64,000 nucleotides of DNA from Cellvibrio sp. PSBB023 (lineage in GTDB: Bacteria; Pseudomonadota; Gammaproteobacteria; Pseudomonadales; Cellvibrionaceae). The notes below the pieces were generated by a model that saw only the letters and a list, made by a program, of their open reading frames with translations, ran no database searches and was not told the origin of the DNA. A program made the position numbers and the translations under genes. This document shows positions 40,619 through 50,061 of the stretch, piece by piece. The stretch covers positions 1,984,001 to 2,048,000 of the forward strand of contig NZ_CP019799.1 of the NCBI RefSeq assembly GCF_002007605.1, given 5' to 3'. Each line of letters starts with the position of its first letter. The first letter of the stretch is position 1.

Positions 40619-41347
40619 TCAAGGGTGATCCTGTGGAATTTCAAGATAATCCCTGGCACCCGGCGTAGATAACTCAAATTCCGAGGGATTTTTATAAATC
40701 CAGCCACTTCCCTTAATCGACTCCAGGGTATAGCTGCCCGAGGGAGTAGTGACGGTGGCGAACACCGAACTACCGCCATAGGTCATCACTACTGGATACT
40801 CATCGGCGCCATAGCCATCAAGATGGCCGCGCCAGGTGTAGTCGCCGTTGGGGTTGGTGGTACTGGTTTTGACATTCACTTTCAAGCGCTCACCGCCCGG
40901 TAAGGTCAGGGTGGTTTGCTGCCCTGCCTCGGGAAATACAGGGTTATCCATATCGACCGACACAGGTTCATACAGAGATACGCCGTTTGGCACAGGCATA
41001 GACGGGGTGGCGGCAGTCGAATCTGCCATGCGCCAGGCATCGGGCGCGGTAGTCTGATCTGGTCGTGGAGGCTCCGCCGGCGGAGCGGGTTTAGTGGCTG
41101 GCGCAGCCAGAATACCTTGGGCACGCGCCAATTCTTTTCTGGCATCCGCTAACAGGGGATTGGCAGCGGGATCGGTCATCAAGGGGGGCGACTCTTCCAG
41201 CATTTGCTGCAGCCGTTGATCTGGGACTAACAAAGTCTCTTCACGGGTGATGCGATGCACCACAAACAACAATACAAACAACACCAAAAAAACCACTGCA
41301 ACCACCAAGGAGGGGCGCATAAGATTACCGGGAAGGAAGGTTTTCAT
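40619..41347 (-). CDS. Membrane-anchored protein resembling a stand-alone M72 protease prodomain (copy B)
   Basis: 242 residues: one N-terminal membrane segment (about 12-31), a charged and Pro-rich spacer (32-120), and the conserved block (125-230) with NPNGDYTWRGHLDGYG, EYPVVMTYG, SVFATVTTP, GSYTLES and GSGWIYKNP. It is a paralogue of the gene at 28738-29403. The motif order matches what I recall of M72 propeptides, but no peptidase domain follows. It lies about 150 bases upstream of protease B on the same strand. ATG at 41347. Confidence 0.7.
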   Translation of the reverse strand: MKTFLPGNLMRPSLVVAVVFLVLFVLLFVVHRITREETLLVPDQRLQQMLEESPPLMTDPAANPLLADARKELARAQGILAAPATKPAPPAEPPRPDQTTAPDAWRMADSTAATPSMPVPNGVSLYEPVSVDMDNPVFPEAGQQTTLTLPGGERLKVNVKTSTTNPNGDYTWRGHLDGYGADEYPVVMTYGGSSVFATVTTPSGSYTLESIKGSGWIYKNPSEFELSTPGARDYLEIPQDHP

Positions 41348-41522
41348 GGATCAATCAACTTGTTGCCTTAATTGTTTAAAAATGCGCCAAAATGATCAAA
41401 AAATCCAGTTTTTATTACTCTTTGTGAAAACAAAGTCTAATTTGCACAATTTTTTAAAAGAAAAGAAATAACAGAATCAGAAGCGGATAGGAATATTCTG
41501 GGTTGGTGAATGCCGTAATAAC

Positions 41523-41551
41523 AAAAAGGCAGCCACAGGGGCTGCCTTTTT
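41523..41551. terminator. Terminator downstream of glyA
   Basis: Perfect 12-base arms (A5-GGCAGCC and complement) with a five-base loop and T5 on both strands lie about 50 bases after the glyA stop. Confidence 0.85.
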
Positions 41552-41599
41552 GCTACCGGGAAGCATTTGCTTCCAGCACTACCGATAACGCGGGCTAGA

Positions 41600-42865
<1,266 letters not shown>

Positions 42866-43292
42866 AGATAGTTCCTGAGTTAACCGCGCACCATGAGTAT
42901 GGCCGAGGTGTTGATGGGAAGGTGAAAAAGGGAGGCGCGCATTGTACACCATGCCCCCAAATAGCTTCCATGCAAAAAACTCATACACAGCGTTAAATCG
43001 ATTCATGCCAGTGCCTGATGTACTATCACCCGACGAGTCGCAACGCACCAAAAGAGCACAAAAACCCGTTATTTTCGGCGAAAACGACCCTGTGTCACCC
43101 CCTGCCATAGCCGACCAGAATCACTAAACATCGGCGATATGACGCCAAAAACAACATTATTTGCGCCCTACTCTGCATTTCCGTGAATTTTTAGCGATAA
43201 CACGCCACTTGGGCCTCGCTTTTGCAACACAGGTAACAGCTACAGGTTTTATTCCTCGTGATCCGGGGTATAGATCATTAAGGACAGTACAC
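42866..43292. other. Divergent promoter region, glyA/exopolysaccharide operon
   Basis: About 430 bases between glyA (minus) and the Wza-type gene (plus). A possible sigma-70-type box TATAGAT lies near 43270, 16 bases after TTTTAT, ahead of the exopolysaccharide operon. I see no recognisable riboswitch upstream of glyA and no gene. Confidence 0.35.
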
Positions 43293-44123
43293 ATGATGCG
43301 TTGTTATCCCCTTGGCCGCTTTTGTTTCTCCCTCACCACAGCCCTTCTGCTGCTGTGCAGCGCGCTGGTATGGGCAGAAACCTCAACCGCTCCGCGCAGC
43401 TATGTGATTGGCAGCGGCGATGAAATTCGCATTACGGTATTCGGCCAACAAGAGCTCACCGCTGAAGTTCAAGTCAGTGCCGCTGGCACAGTGCAAGTTC
43501 CTCTATTAGGCACACTGGCGATTGCCGGTAAAAATGCTGCCGACGCCGCACAAATGATCGCCGGGCGCTATGAGGCCGGTAACTTTCTCAAAAATGCCCA
43601 GGTCAACCTGCTGGTCACCAAGTATCGCAGCCAGGTGGTGGCCATCCTCGGCCGTGTCAACAGCCCCGGGCGATTAGTATTGGAAGGCCCTACCAGCTTG
43701 ACCCAGGCACTGGCATGGGCCGGTGGTATCGCCCCCAGCGGCAGCGAGCGCCTGATCCTCACCCGCCCCCTTGCCAATGGCCGCCAGGAGCGCACCGAAT
43801 ACGATTTACAGCAGATGCTCAATTACGACGCCGGCCAGCAACCAACAGTCTGGCTGCGGGATGGCGACACGATTTATGTCCCCAATGCGGGCCGCTTTTA
43901 CATTAATGGCGAGGTGCACTCGCCGGGTATGTATCCCTTGGATCGCCCGCTGAATATCCGACAGGCACTCAGTGCTGGCGGCGGCCCTACCGCCCGTGCC
44001 AGCGATAGCAAAGTGAAGGTATTTCGGCAGGCAGCGGACGGTTCGGTGCAGGAGTTAACCGCCAAACCCAATGATCAGGTGATGGATGGCGATGTACTGG
44101 TCGTGAGGGAAAGCTTGTTCTAG
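43293..44123 (+). CDS. Wza/GumB/EpsE-type polysaccharide export protein
   Basis: First gene of the exopolysaccharide operon (about 276 aa). A signal peptide (CFSLTTALLLLCSALVWA) precedes a Poly_export domain (YVIGSGDEIRITVFGQ, LLGTLAIAGKNAADAA) and two SLBB domains (VAILGRVNSPGRLVLEG and FYINGEVHSPGMYPLD). Such proteins form the outer-membrane secretion channel for capsule or xanthan-type polymers; no lipobox cysteine is obvious. ATG at 43293 (or 43296) with AGGA upstream; the longer frame to 43161 has no support. Confidence 0.92.
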   Translation: MMRCYPLGRFCFSLTTALLLLCSALVWAETSTAPRSYVIGSGDEIRITVFGQQELTAEVQVSAAGTVQVPLLGTLAIAGKNAADAAQMIAGRYEAGNFLKNAQVNLLVTKYRSQVVAILGRVNSPGRLVLEGPTSLTQALAWAGGIAPSGSERLILTRPLANGRQERTEYDLQQMLNYDAGQQPTVWLRDGDTIYVPNAGRFYINGEVHSPGMYPLDRPLNIRQALSAGGGPTARASDSKVKVFRQAADGSVQELTAKPNDQVMDGDVLVVRESLF

Positions 44124-44149
44124 CCCTCATCAACACCCGGGAGCAAGGC

Positions 44150-45493
44150 ATGAATCTGAATAGCTTGATAGGCATTTTACTGGCGCGGAAGTGGGCGATT
44201 CTGGCCAGTTGTGCACTCGCCTTAGTCGCTGCGCTGGCGATTATCCTGCTCACCCCCAAATCCTACACGGCGACGATTGACCTGCTGGTGGACAGCCGCG
44301 GGCTTGATCCGATCAGCGGCCAATCGCAACCGACGCGCATGACCGGCGCTTACCTAGCAACCCAGAGCGACATCATCCGCAGCCGCAATGTAGCCAGCAA
44401 AGTGATCGAGCAACTGGCGCTGGGCAGCTCCCCGGCGATGATCAGTGCCGCTCGGCTGACCGGCAACCCGGAGAGCGATCAGCGCCGTATGCTCAGTTTT
44501 CTGGCCAAAGGGCTGGTAGTGATCCCCAAACGCGACAGCAGTGTCTTGAGCATTGCCTTCAAGGCACAAGACCCAACCCTGGCCGCCCAGCTCGCGGACG
44601 CCTTTGCCGAGGCTTATATCTACACCAACCTTGAGCTGCGCATTGAACCCGCGAAGCAGACCAGCCAGTGGTACAACCAGCAACTTGCCGCACTACGGCA
44701 AGAGTTGATCGACAAGCAAAATGCGCTTTCCACCTATCAGGAAGAGCACGGCATACTCGCCTCCTCTGACCGACTGGATCTGGAATCCAGCAAGCTCGCC
44801 GATCTGTCGTCCATGCTGATGGCGGTACAAAACGAGCGTTTGAACTCCCAAAGCCGCAGCGACCAGATTGCCAACACCAAGCGCGGCCAACTGGAGACCC
44901 GCGCGCTGGATAACCCCCAAATGCAAAAGCTGGCAACCGACCTGGCGCAGGCGCAGGCGCGCCTGACCGAGTTGGCAACCCAGGTGGGCGAAAACCACCC
45001 CCAATACCGCCAGGCGCTCAGTGAAGTGGGTGCACTCAAGCAGCAAATGAACCGCATGCTGGAATTGATTAGCAGTAGCTTGCAGTCGTCGGTTGAGCTG
45101 TCCCAAGCCCGCGCTGATCAATTAAAAGCCGAGCTGGCGCAGCAAAAGGAGCTGGTACTGCAACTCAGCCGCAATCGCAATGAGCTGACCCTGCTCAAGC
45201 AGGAGGTGGATAACACCCAGGCCGCCTATGACGCCGCGCTCGCCCGTTCGGTACAAACCCGACTGGAGAGTCAAATCGCCGCGACTGACATAGCTGTACT
45301 CAACAGCGCGCTGGTGCCAACACAACCAACCTCCCCCAAACCCCTGCTGATCACCCTGCTTGCCACTCTGGCAGGCTTGTTGTTTGGCATTGCGATGGCG
45401 CTGTGCTGGGAGTGGCTGGATCAACGGATTCGCAGTGTGACGGACCTTGAACAGGGGCTAGGCCTACCGGTACTTGCCTATATCCCTCGCTGA
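44150..45493 (+). CDS. Wzz/GumC/EpsF-type chain length determinant
   Basis: The 447-residue co-polymerase has a cytoplasmic/inner-membrane N-terminal helix (about 14-33), a Wzz domain (TATIDLLVDSRGLDP), a long periplasmic coiled-coil region (about 170-380) and a second membrane helix (about 408-428) preceded by PTSPKPLL. In Wzx/Wzy systems this protein sets chain length and connects to the Wza channel. It ends shortly after the second helix, with no fused kinase; the kinase-like gene follows. Confidence 0.92.
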   Translation: MNLNSLIGILLARKWAILASCALALVAALAIILLTPKSYTATIDLLVDSRGLDPISGQSQPTRMTGAYLATQSDIIRSRNVASKVIEQLALGSSPAMISAARLTGNPESDQRRMLSFLAKGLVVIPKRDSSVLSIAFKAQDPTLAAQLADAFAEAYIYTNLELRIEPAKQTSQWYNQQLAALRQELIDKQNALSTYQEEHGILASSDRLDLESSKLADLSSMLMAVQNERLNSQSRSDQIANTKRGQLETRALDNPQMQKLATDLAQAQARLTELATQVGENHPQYRQALSEVGALKQQMNRMLELISSSLQSSVELSQARADQLKAELAQQKELVLQLSRNRNELTLLKQEVDNTQAAYDAALARSVQTRLESQIAATDIAVLNSALVPTQPTSPKPLLITLLATLAGLLFGIAMALCWEWLDQRIRSVTDLEQGLGLPVLAYIPR

Positions 45494-45541
45494 TAAACAC
45501 AAGATGCTGACACCCATAGGAAGTACCCAGGAGGTCGCAAG

Positions 45542-46429
45542 ATGAATGATCGCTTACAGATACTGGACCAGCAGACGCTCGCCACAACCACCGCACTGAG
45601 CCAGTCCACGCGCATGGGGCCTATGCTGGTCGCCATGGGCAAGCTCAGCCCCGCTGACCTGAATGCCATTCTCGCGATGCAAAAGAAACAGGGACTGCGT
45701 TTTGGCGATGCGGCCTTGCATCTGGGTTTGGTCAGCGCCGACGACATTAATGCCATTCTGGCCGAACAGTTTGCCTATACCCAGACACCGGCAGCCTCCA
45801 GCAAACTCGACCATCGCCTGAGCGCGCTGTTCCAACCGGATAGCAACCAGGCCGAAGCCCTGCGCAGCCTGCGCAGTGAACTGATGCTGCGCTACTTTAA
45901 TCCCCAGCCGCAGCGCGCTGTGGCACTGGTGAGCACCGAAGATGCCGAGCGCACAGCACTCACCACTGCCAACCTGGCCATCAGTTTTGCGCAACTTGGG
46001 CTGCGCACCTTGCTGATCGACAGCAACCTACGCGCCCCGCAGCTCAACCGGTTATTTCATTTACCCGAGCACGCGCCAGGGCTATCGGACTGGATTGCCG
46101 AGCGCACCTCCGTCGCCCCCAGTGCCATAGAGCAGGTGCGTTCACTGTGGGTGCTCCCCGCAGGCACCCGCGCACCCAACCCCCAGGAGTTATTGGCCAG
46201 CAAGCACTATCAGGAGCGGGTTAATCCGCTGATACAGCAGTTTGATATCACCCTGATCAATACCGCGCCCATGGATTCCAATCGCGATGCCCAACTGGTC
46301 GCTGCCCAAGCCGGGGCGGCGCTACTCATCGCCCGGCAACACGTCACCCACACCAAGGCCCTGCTCGCTATTAGCAGCCGCTTCCGTGAATTGGGCGTAC
46401 GCCTGCTGGGCACAGCCCTGCTCGGTTAA
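45542..46429 (+). CDS. EpsG/CapB-like ParA-fold protein with N-terminal MshEN-like domain, apparent pseudokinase
   Basis: 295 residues. Residues about 25-82 look like a type II secretion ATPase N-terminal (MshEN-like) domain: LGPMLVAMGKLSPADL followed by LGLVSADDINAILAEQF. The rest resembles bacterial tyrosine kinases of the EpsG/Wzc family, but the nucleotide motifs are degenerate: Walker A reads VSTEDAERTALTTANLA with no GKS/T, the A' motif is LLIDSNLRAP, and Walker B is LINTAP with Asp replaced by Asn. There is no C-terminal tyrosine cluster. It probably keeps a structural or signalling role. Strong ribosome site GGAGG. Confidence 0.82.
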   Translation: MNDRLQILDQQTLATTTALSQSTRMGPMLVAMGKLSPADLNAILAMQKKQGLRFGDAALHLGLVSADDINAILAEQFAYTQTPAASSKLDHRLSALFQPDSNQAEALRSLRSELMLRYFNPQPQRAVALVSTEDAERTALTTANLAISFAQLGLRTLLIDSNLRAPQLNRLFHLPEHAPGLSDWIAERTSVAPSAIEQVRSLWVLPAGTRAPNPQELLASKHYQERVNPLIQQFDITLINTAPMDSNRDAQLVAAQAGAALLIARQHVTHTKALLAISSRFRELGVRLLGTALLG

Positions 46430-46452
46430 CCGCAACGCCATACGAGGTAAGG

Positions 46453-47745
46453 ATGAATTACCAGCAGGCCTACCCACCCCTTCCACCACTGCCCGCCAGT
46501 ACACAGCGGGTGCAGGACCAGCCCTGGCTGAGCGACCAGCGGCTGATCACGTTTATTGTTGTCGCCAGCGTTGGTTACCAGTTGGTACTCTGCCTGCTCA
46601 ACACCCAGTTATTACCTATGTCGCGCGCGCTGGTGGGCCTTGCTGAAGCCATTATCCTGCTGGCCTGCGTACCCTTTCTGATGCGCCGTTTACTGCCGGG
46701 TGTGCTGATCCTCGCCTGCCTTTCTGCCGCCATGCTCTGCCTGTTGGGCATAGCCAATGAGCAGCTCAATATCAAAGCCTTCCGCGATATTGCCATCCCC
46801 CTGTGTTACTTCTGGCTGGGGTGCAATATCGGACGGCTGGACCTGGCTGACCGCGCGCTCAAGGTCGCGATTAGCCTGGTGCTGGCGATGGGTATGTTTG
46901 AGCTACTGCTGCTGGATACCTATACCCGCTGGTTCGATATCTTTAGCTATTACGTCAATATCGGTTCACTCGACCCCGCCGTGGGTTTTGTGCGCGAGGA
47001 TCGCCTGCAAGCCAACGGTATGCGCCCGGAAGGCATAGGCCGCACCCTGCTGCCCGGTTTGCTCGGCCCCCACCGGGTCTCCTCGGTATTCCTTGAGCCG
47101 GTATCCCTCGGCAATTTTGCCAGCCTCTGTGCCGCCTGGGGCCTGGCCCGCAGCCACTGGCGTGAAGGGATATTTTTTGTACTGGCTGCGGTAGTCATGA
47201 TGGTGCTGTCCGACTCGCGCTTTGCGCTGATGACCGTCACCGGCTTTGTTGTGTTGCGGCTGCTAGTGCGTGGCGCCCTGCTGAACCTCTGTGTACTGGC
47301 ACCGATTGCCGCCATTGTGCTGTTGCTGATCATCGGCCATTACACCCCCAATGAGACAGGCCGTATCCTCAATGATGACCTGCAAGGACGGCTGGCCTAC
47401 AGCGGCTGGGCGCTACTGCAATTTGATGCCTTAAAGCTGCTCGGCATAGGCCATACCCGTGTCTATTACGACGAGGGCTACGCCCATACCCTGGCCACTT
47501 TTGGCCTGCCGATGACCCTGGTGTTTTGGGGCAGCTTCTGGCTGTTGCCGATGGAATCCGCCACAAGCCAGCGCTTTCGCGCCATGGTTTCGCTCTACAT
47601 TGCGCTGATTCTCTGCATCAGTGGCTTCTCGTTTTTTGCACTCAAAAGTGCCGGCTTACTCTGGTTTTTAGTGGGCTGCAGCCTGCAGCAACCTGCGGCT
47701 ACCCCCGGGCCACTCACCCATCCCGGAGGCCGTTATGCCCCTTGA
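46453..47745 (+). CDS. Wzy/GumE-like polysaccharide polymerase (O-antigen ligase-like membrane protein)
   Basis: The 430-residue protein has about ten to twelve hydrophobic segments and a large periplasmic-type loop in the middle (DTYTRWFDIFSYYVN onward) containing LGPHRVSSVFLEPVSLGNF, and DSRFALMTV later, as in Wzy/WaaL proteins. In this operon it is the best candidate for the polymerase joining repeat units. Its 3' end overlaps the next gene by eleven bases. Confidence 0.8.
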   Translation: MNYQQAYPPLPPLPASTQRVQDQPWLSDQRLITFIVVASVGYQLVLCLLNTQLLPMSRALVGLAEAIILLACVPFLMRRLLPGVLILACLSAAMLCLLGIANEQLNIKAFRDIAIPLCYFWLGCNIGRLDLADRALKVAISLVLAMGMFELLLLDTYTRWFDIFSYYVNIGSLDPAVGFVREDRLQANGMRPEGIGRTLLPGLLGPHRVSSVFLEPVSLGNFASLCAAWGLARSHWREGIFFVLAAVVMMVLSDSRFALMTVTGFVVLRLLVRGALLNLCVLAPIAAIVLLLIIGHYTPNETGRILNDDLQGRLAYSGWALLQFDALKLLGIGHTRVYYDEGYAHTLATFGLPMTLVFWGSFWLLPMESATSQRFRAMVSLYIALILCISGFSFFALKSAGLLWFLVGCSLQQPAATPGPLTHPGGRYAP

Positions 47746-48907
47746 TTCCCCCGTCAAAGTCACCCACATAGTGCGCCAATACCTGCCGTCCATCGGCGGG
47801 ATGGAAGAAGTAGTACGCAATATCGCGCACCACCAACTGCGTCGGGGACAAGACGCTACACGCATCATTACCCTCAATCGCTTGTTCCGTCAGTCAAGCC
47901 AGCAACTGCCAGCGCAGGAATGGATAGATGGCATAGAGGTCATACGCCTCCCCTATGCAGGCTCCAGCCGCTACCCACTGTGCCCCGCCGTGTTCAAATA
48001 CCTAAGGGACGCCGACGTGATTCATGTGCACGGCGTGGACTTCTTCTACGATTTCCTCGCCGCCACCAAATGGCTGCATCGCCGACCCCTGCTGCTCTCC
48101 ACCCACGGCGGCTTTTTTCATACCCGCTTTGCCTCCCGCGCCAAACAGGCCTATTTCCACAGCATTACCCGCCTCTCAGCCAATGCCTACAACCAGGTGG
48201 TAGCCACCAGCGCGAATGACGGCGACCTGTTTGGGCAGATCATAAGCCCACTGAAATTGCAGGTGATTGAGAACGGGGTGGATGTGGAAAAGTACGCAGG
48301 CAGCGCCGCCCCCCAGCTCACGCCAACCCTCATGTACTTTGGGCGATGGTCATCCAACAAAGGGCTATTGCCCACCTTGAAATTGTTTGCCGCCTTGCTC
48401 AGGCAGCACCCTGAGTGGCGCCTGATTATCGCCGGGCGCGAGTACGATCACAGCCTCGCCGAGTTACAGGAAGTCACCCGTGTGCTGGGAATCAGCCACG
48501 CCGTCACCCTGGCCGCCAACCCCAGCGATGAGCAGATCAAACAACTGTTGGCACAAGCCAGCTACTTCATTTGCCTGTCAGATCACGAAGGCTTTGGCAT
48601 AGCGCCCATAGAAGCAATGAGCGCTGGGCTTACGCCCATTCTCAGCGGGATTCCACCCTTTCAGCGGCTGCATAACGAATCCGGCCTGGGCATCTGCATT
48701 GAACCATCAACTCCCATACCCGCCGTGATTAGCCGTTTGCTGGATTTGCACCATCAGGGCGAGGCCGCCTACCAGGGGCGTGTGAAAGCCGCGCAAGGAT
48801 TCTCCTCCCGCTACGCCTGGCCACAAGTGGCGGATCGCTATCTCGCACTCTACGAACAACTAAGACGCGACCAGTTACCACAAGAGCAAGGGAGGAGCGC
48901 ACAGTGA
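47735..48907 (+). CDS. gumH: GumH-like GT4 glycosyltransferase
   Basis: 390 residues, GT-B fold. It closely matches what I recall of the xanthan alpha-1,3-mannosyltransferase GumH: VTHIVRQYLPSIGGMEEVV at the start, VIHVHGVDFFYDF, STHGGFFHTRFASR, FGRWSSNKG, the donor-site DHEGFGIAPIEAMSAG. In xanthan GumH adds mannose to the cellobiose unit; the sugar here is inferred. Overlaps both neighbours, so translation is coupled. Confidence 0.82.
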   Translation: MPLDSPVKVTHIVRQYLPSIGGMEEVVRNIAHHQLRRGQDATRIITLNRLFRQSSQQLPAQEWIDGIEVIRLPYAGSSRYPLCPAVFKYLRDADVIHVHGVDFFYDFLAATKWLHRRPLLLSTHGGFFHTRFASRAKQAYFHSITRLSANAYNQVVATSANDGDLFGQIISPLKLQVIENGVDVEKYAGSAAPQLTPTLMYFGRWSSNKGLLPTLKLFAALLRQHPEWRLIIAGREYDHSLAELQEVTRVLGISHAVTLAANPSDEQIKQLLAQASYFICLSDHEGFGIAPIEAMSAGLTPILSGIPPFQRLHNESGLGICIEPSTPIPAVISRLLDLHHQGEAAYQGRVKAAQGFSSRYAWPQVADRYLALYEQLRRDQLPQEQGRSAQ

Positions 48908-50022
48908 ACCGCCAAGGGCGCCAGCAGCAGGTACCTGTCATCGCCATGCTCACCGGCGCGCTACTGCTCTTGCTTCATGCACAGTTACAGGCGGGCTGTT
49001 TGGATAAGGCACGGCTGACCGGCGTCAATCTGGCCGGTGCCGAGTTCAATACCAAAGCCCTACCCGGTATTGCCTTCAAGGATTACACCTACCCCAGCGC
49101 CGCCGAGCTGAATTACATCGCCGCCCAGGGCGCCAATATGATTCGCCTGCCATTTCGCTGGGAGCGGCTGCAACAATCACTCTACGGCGCGCTTGATGGG
49201 GCTGAACTGGGGCGCCTGCGCACGGCGGTCAATAACGCCAGCGCTGCCGGTTTGTGTGTGCTGCTGGATGTTCACAATTACGCCAAATACCGCCAATACA
49301 AACTGGGTGACCCACTGCCCGAACCGGCACCCGCTGGCAGTACCCTGAGCGATATGTTTATCGCCTTCTGGCTGACACTAGCTACTGAATTTCCCGACGC
49401 CAATCAGGCTGCCTTCGGGCTGATGAACGAACCGGCTAACATCCCATTGAGCCAGTGGGCCGTCATCGCCAAACAAACCCTTGCCGCCCTGCGCGCGGCC
49501 GATGCCAGCAATCTGGTGTTTGTCAGCGGCGGCCGTTGGAGCGGCGTACACGATTGGTTTTCCGGCTTGCAATACAGCAACGCCAGCGAGTTTGATGACC
49601 TGCAAGACCCACTTAAGCGCGCCATTATCGAGGTGCACCAGTACACCGACAGCGACTATTCCGGCACCCACACTGCAAAGACAGGAGCAGGTTGCCGCGC
49701 CGCCGCTGACTTTACCGCCAAATTCGAACGCATCACCGCCTGGGCAAACAGCCATCAGCAAACCCTGTTTTTGGGGGAGTTTGGTGTACCACCCGACAGC
49801 GAATGCCTGCTCACCCTCACTCACTTATTAAGCCTGATGGAAAACAGCACCTGGCGCGGTTGGAGCTACTGGGCCGCAGGCAGTTGGTGGGGAAATTACC
49901 CGCTGGCGCTGAGCGGTGCCAATCAGCCGGTTGCCCCCCAATGGGAACCGTTAAAACATTTTTTCTACTCAGACCCTGGCAGCGACAACAGCCCACCCGA
50001 ACCACCAACGCCTCACCCCTGA
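48904..50022 (+). CDS. Secreted GH5 family endo-beta-glucanase
   Basis: 372 residues with a GTG start overlapping the previous stop (GTGA). Signal peptide about 1-31, then a single GH5 domain: GVNLAGAEF, ANMIRLPFRWERLQ, LDVHNYAKY, acid/base Glu near 176 in GLMNEP, VHQYTDSDYSG, nucleophile Glu near 292 in LGEFGVP, and WSYWAAG. There is no carbohydrate-binding module and no polyserine linker, unlike typical plant-wall cellulases of this group. Position in the operon suggests it trims or releases the polymer whose backbone should be cellulose-like. Confidence 0.92.
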   Translation: MNRQGRQQQVPVIAMLTGALLLLLHAQLQAGCLDKARLTGVNLAGAEFNTKALPGIAFKDYTYPSAAELNYIAAQGANMIRLPFRWERLQQSLYGALDGAELGRLRTAVNNASAAGLCVLLDVHNYAKYRQYKLGDPLPEPAPAGSTLSDMFIAFWLTLATEFPDANQAAFGLMNEPANIPLSQWAVIAKQTLAALRAADASNLVFVSGGRWSGVHDWFSGLQYSNASEFDDLQDPLKRAIIEVHQYTDSDYSGTHTAKTGAGCRAAADFTAKFERITAWANSHQQTLFLGEFGVPPDSECLLTLTHLLSLMENSTWRGWSYWAAGSWWGNYPLALSGANQPVAPQWEPLKHFFYSDPGSDNSPPEPPTPHP

Positions 50023-50061
50023 TGCCGCGAGTGAAGGCCTGATGTACTGAAGGAGAGCATT

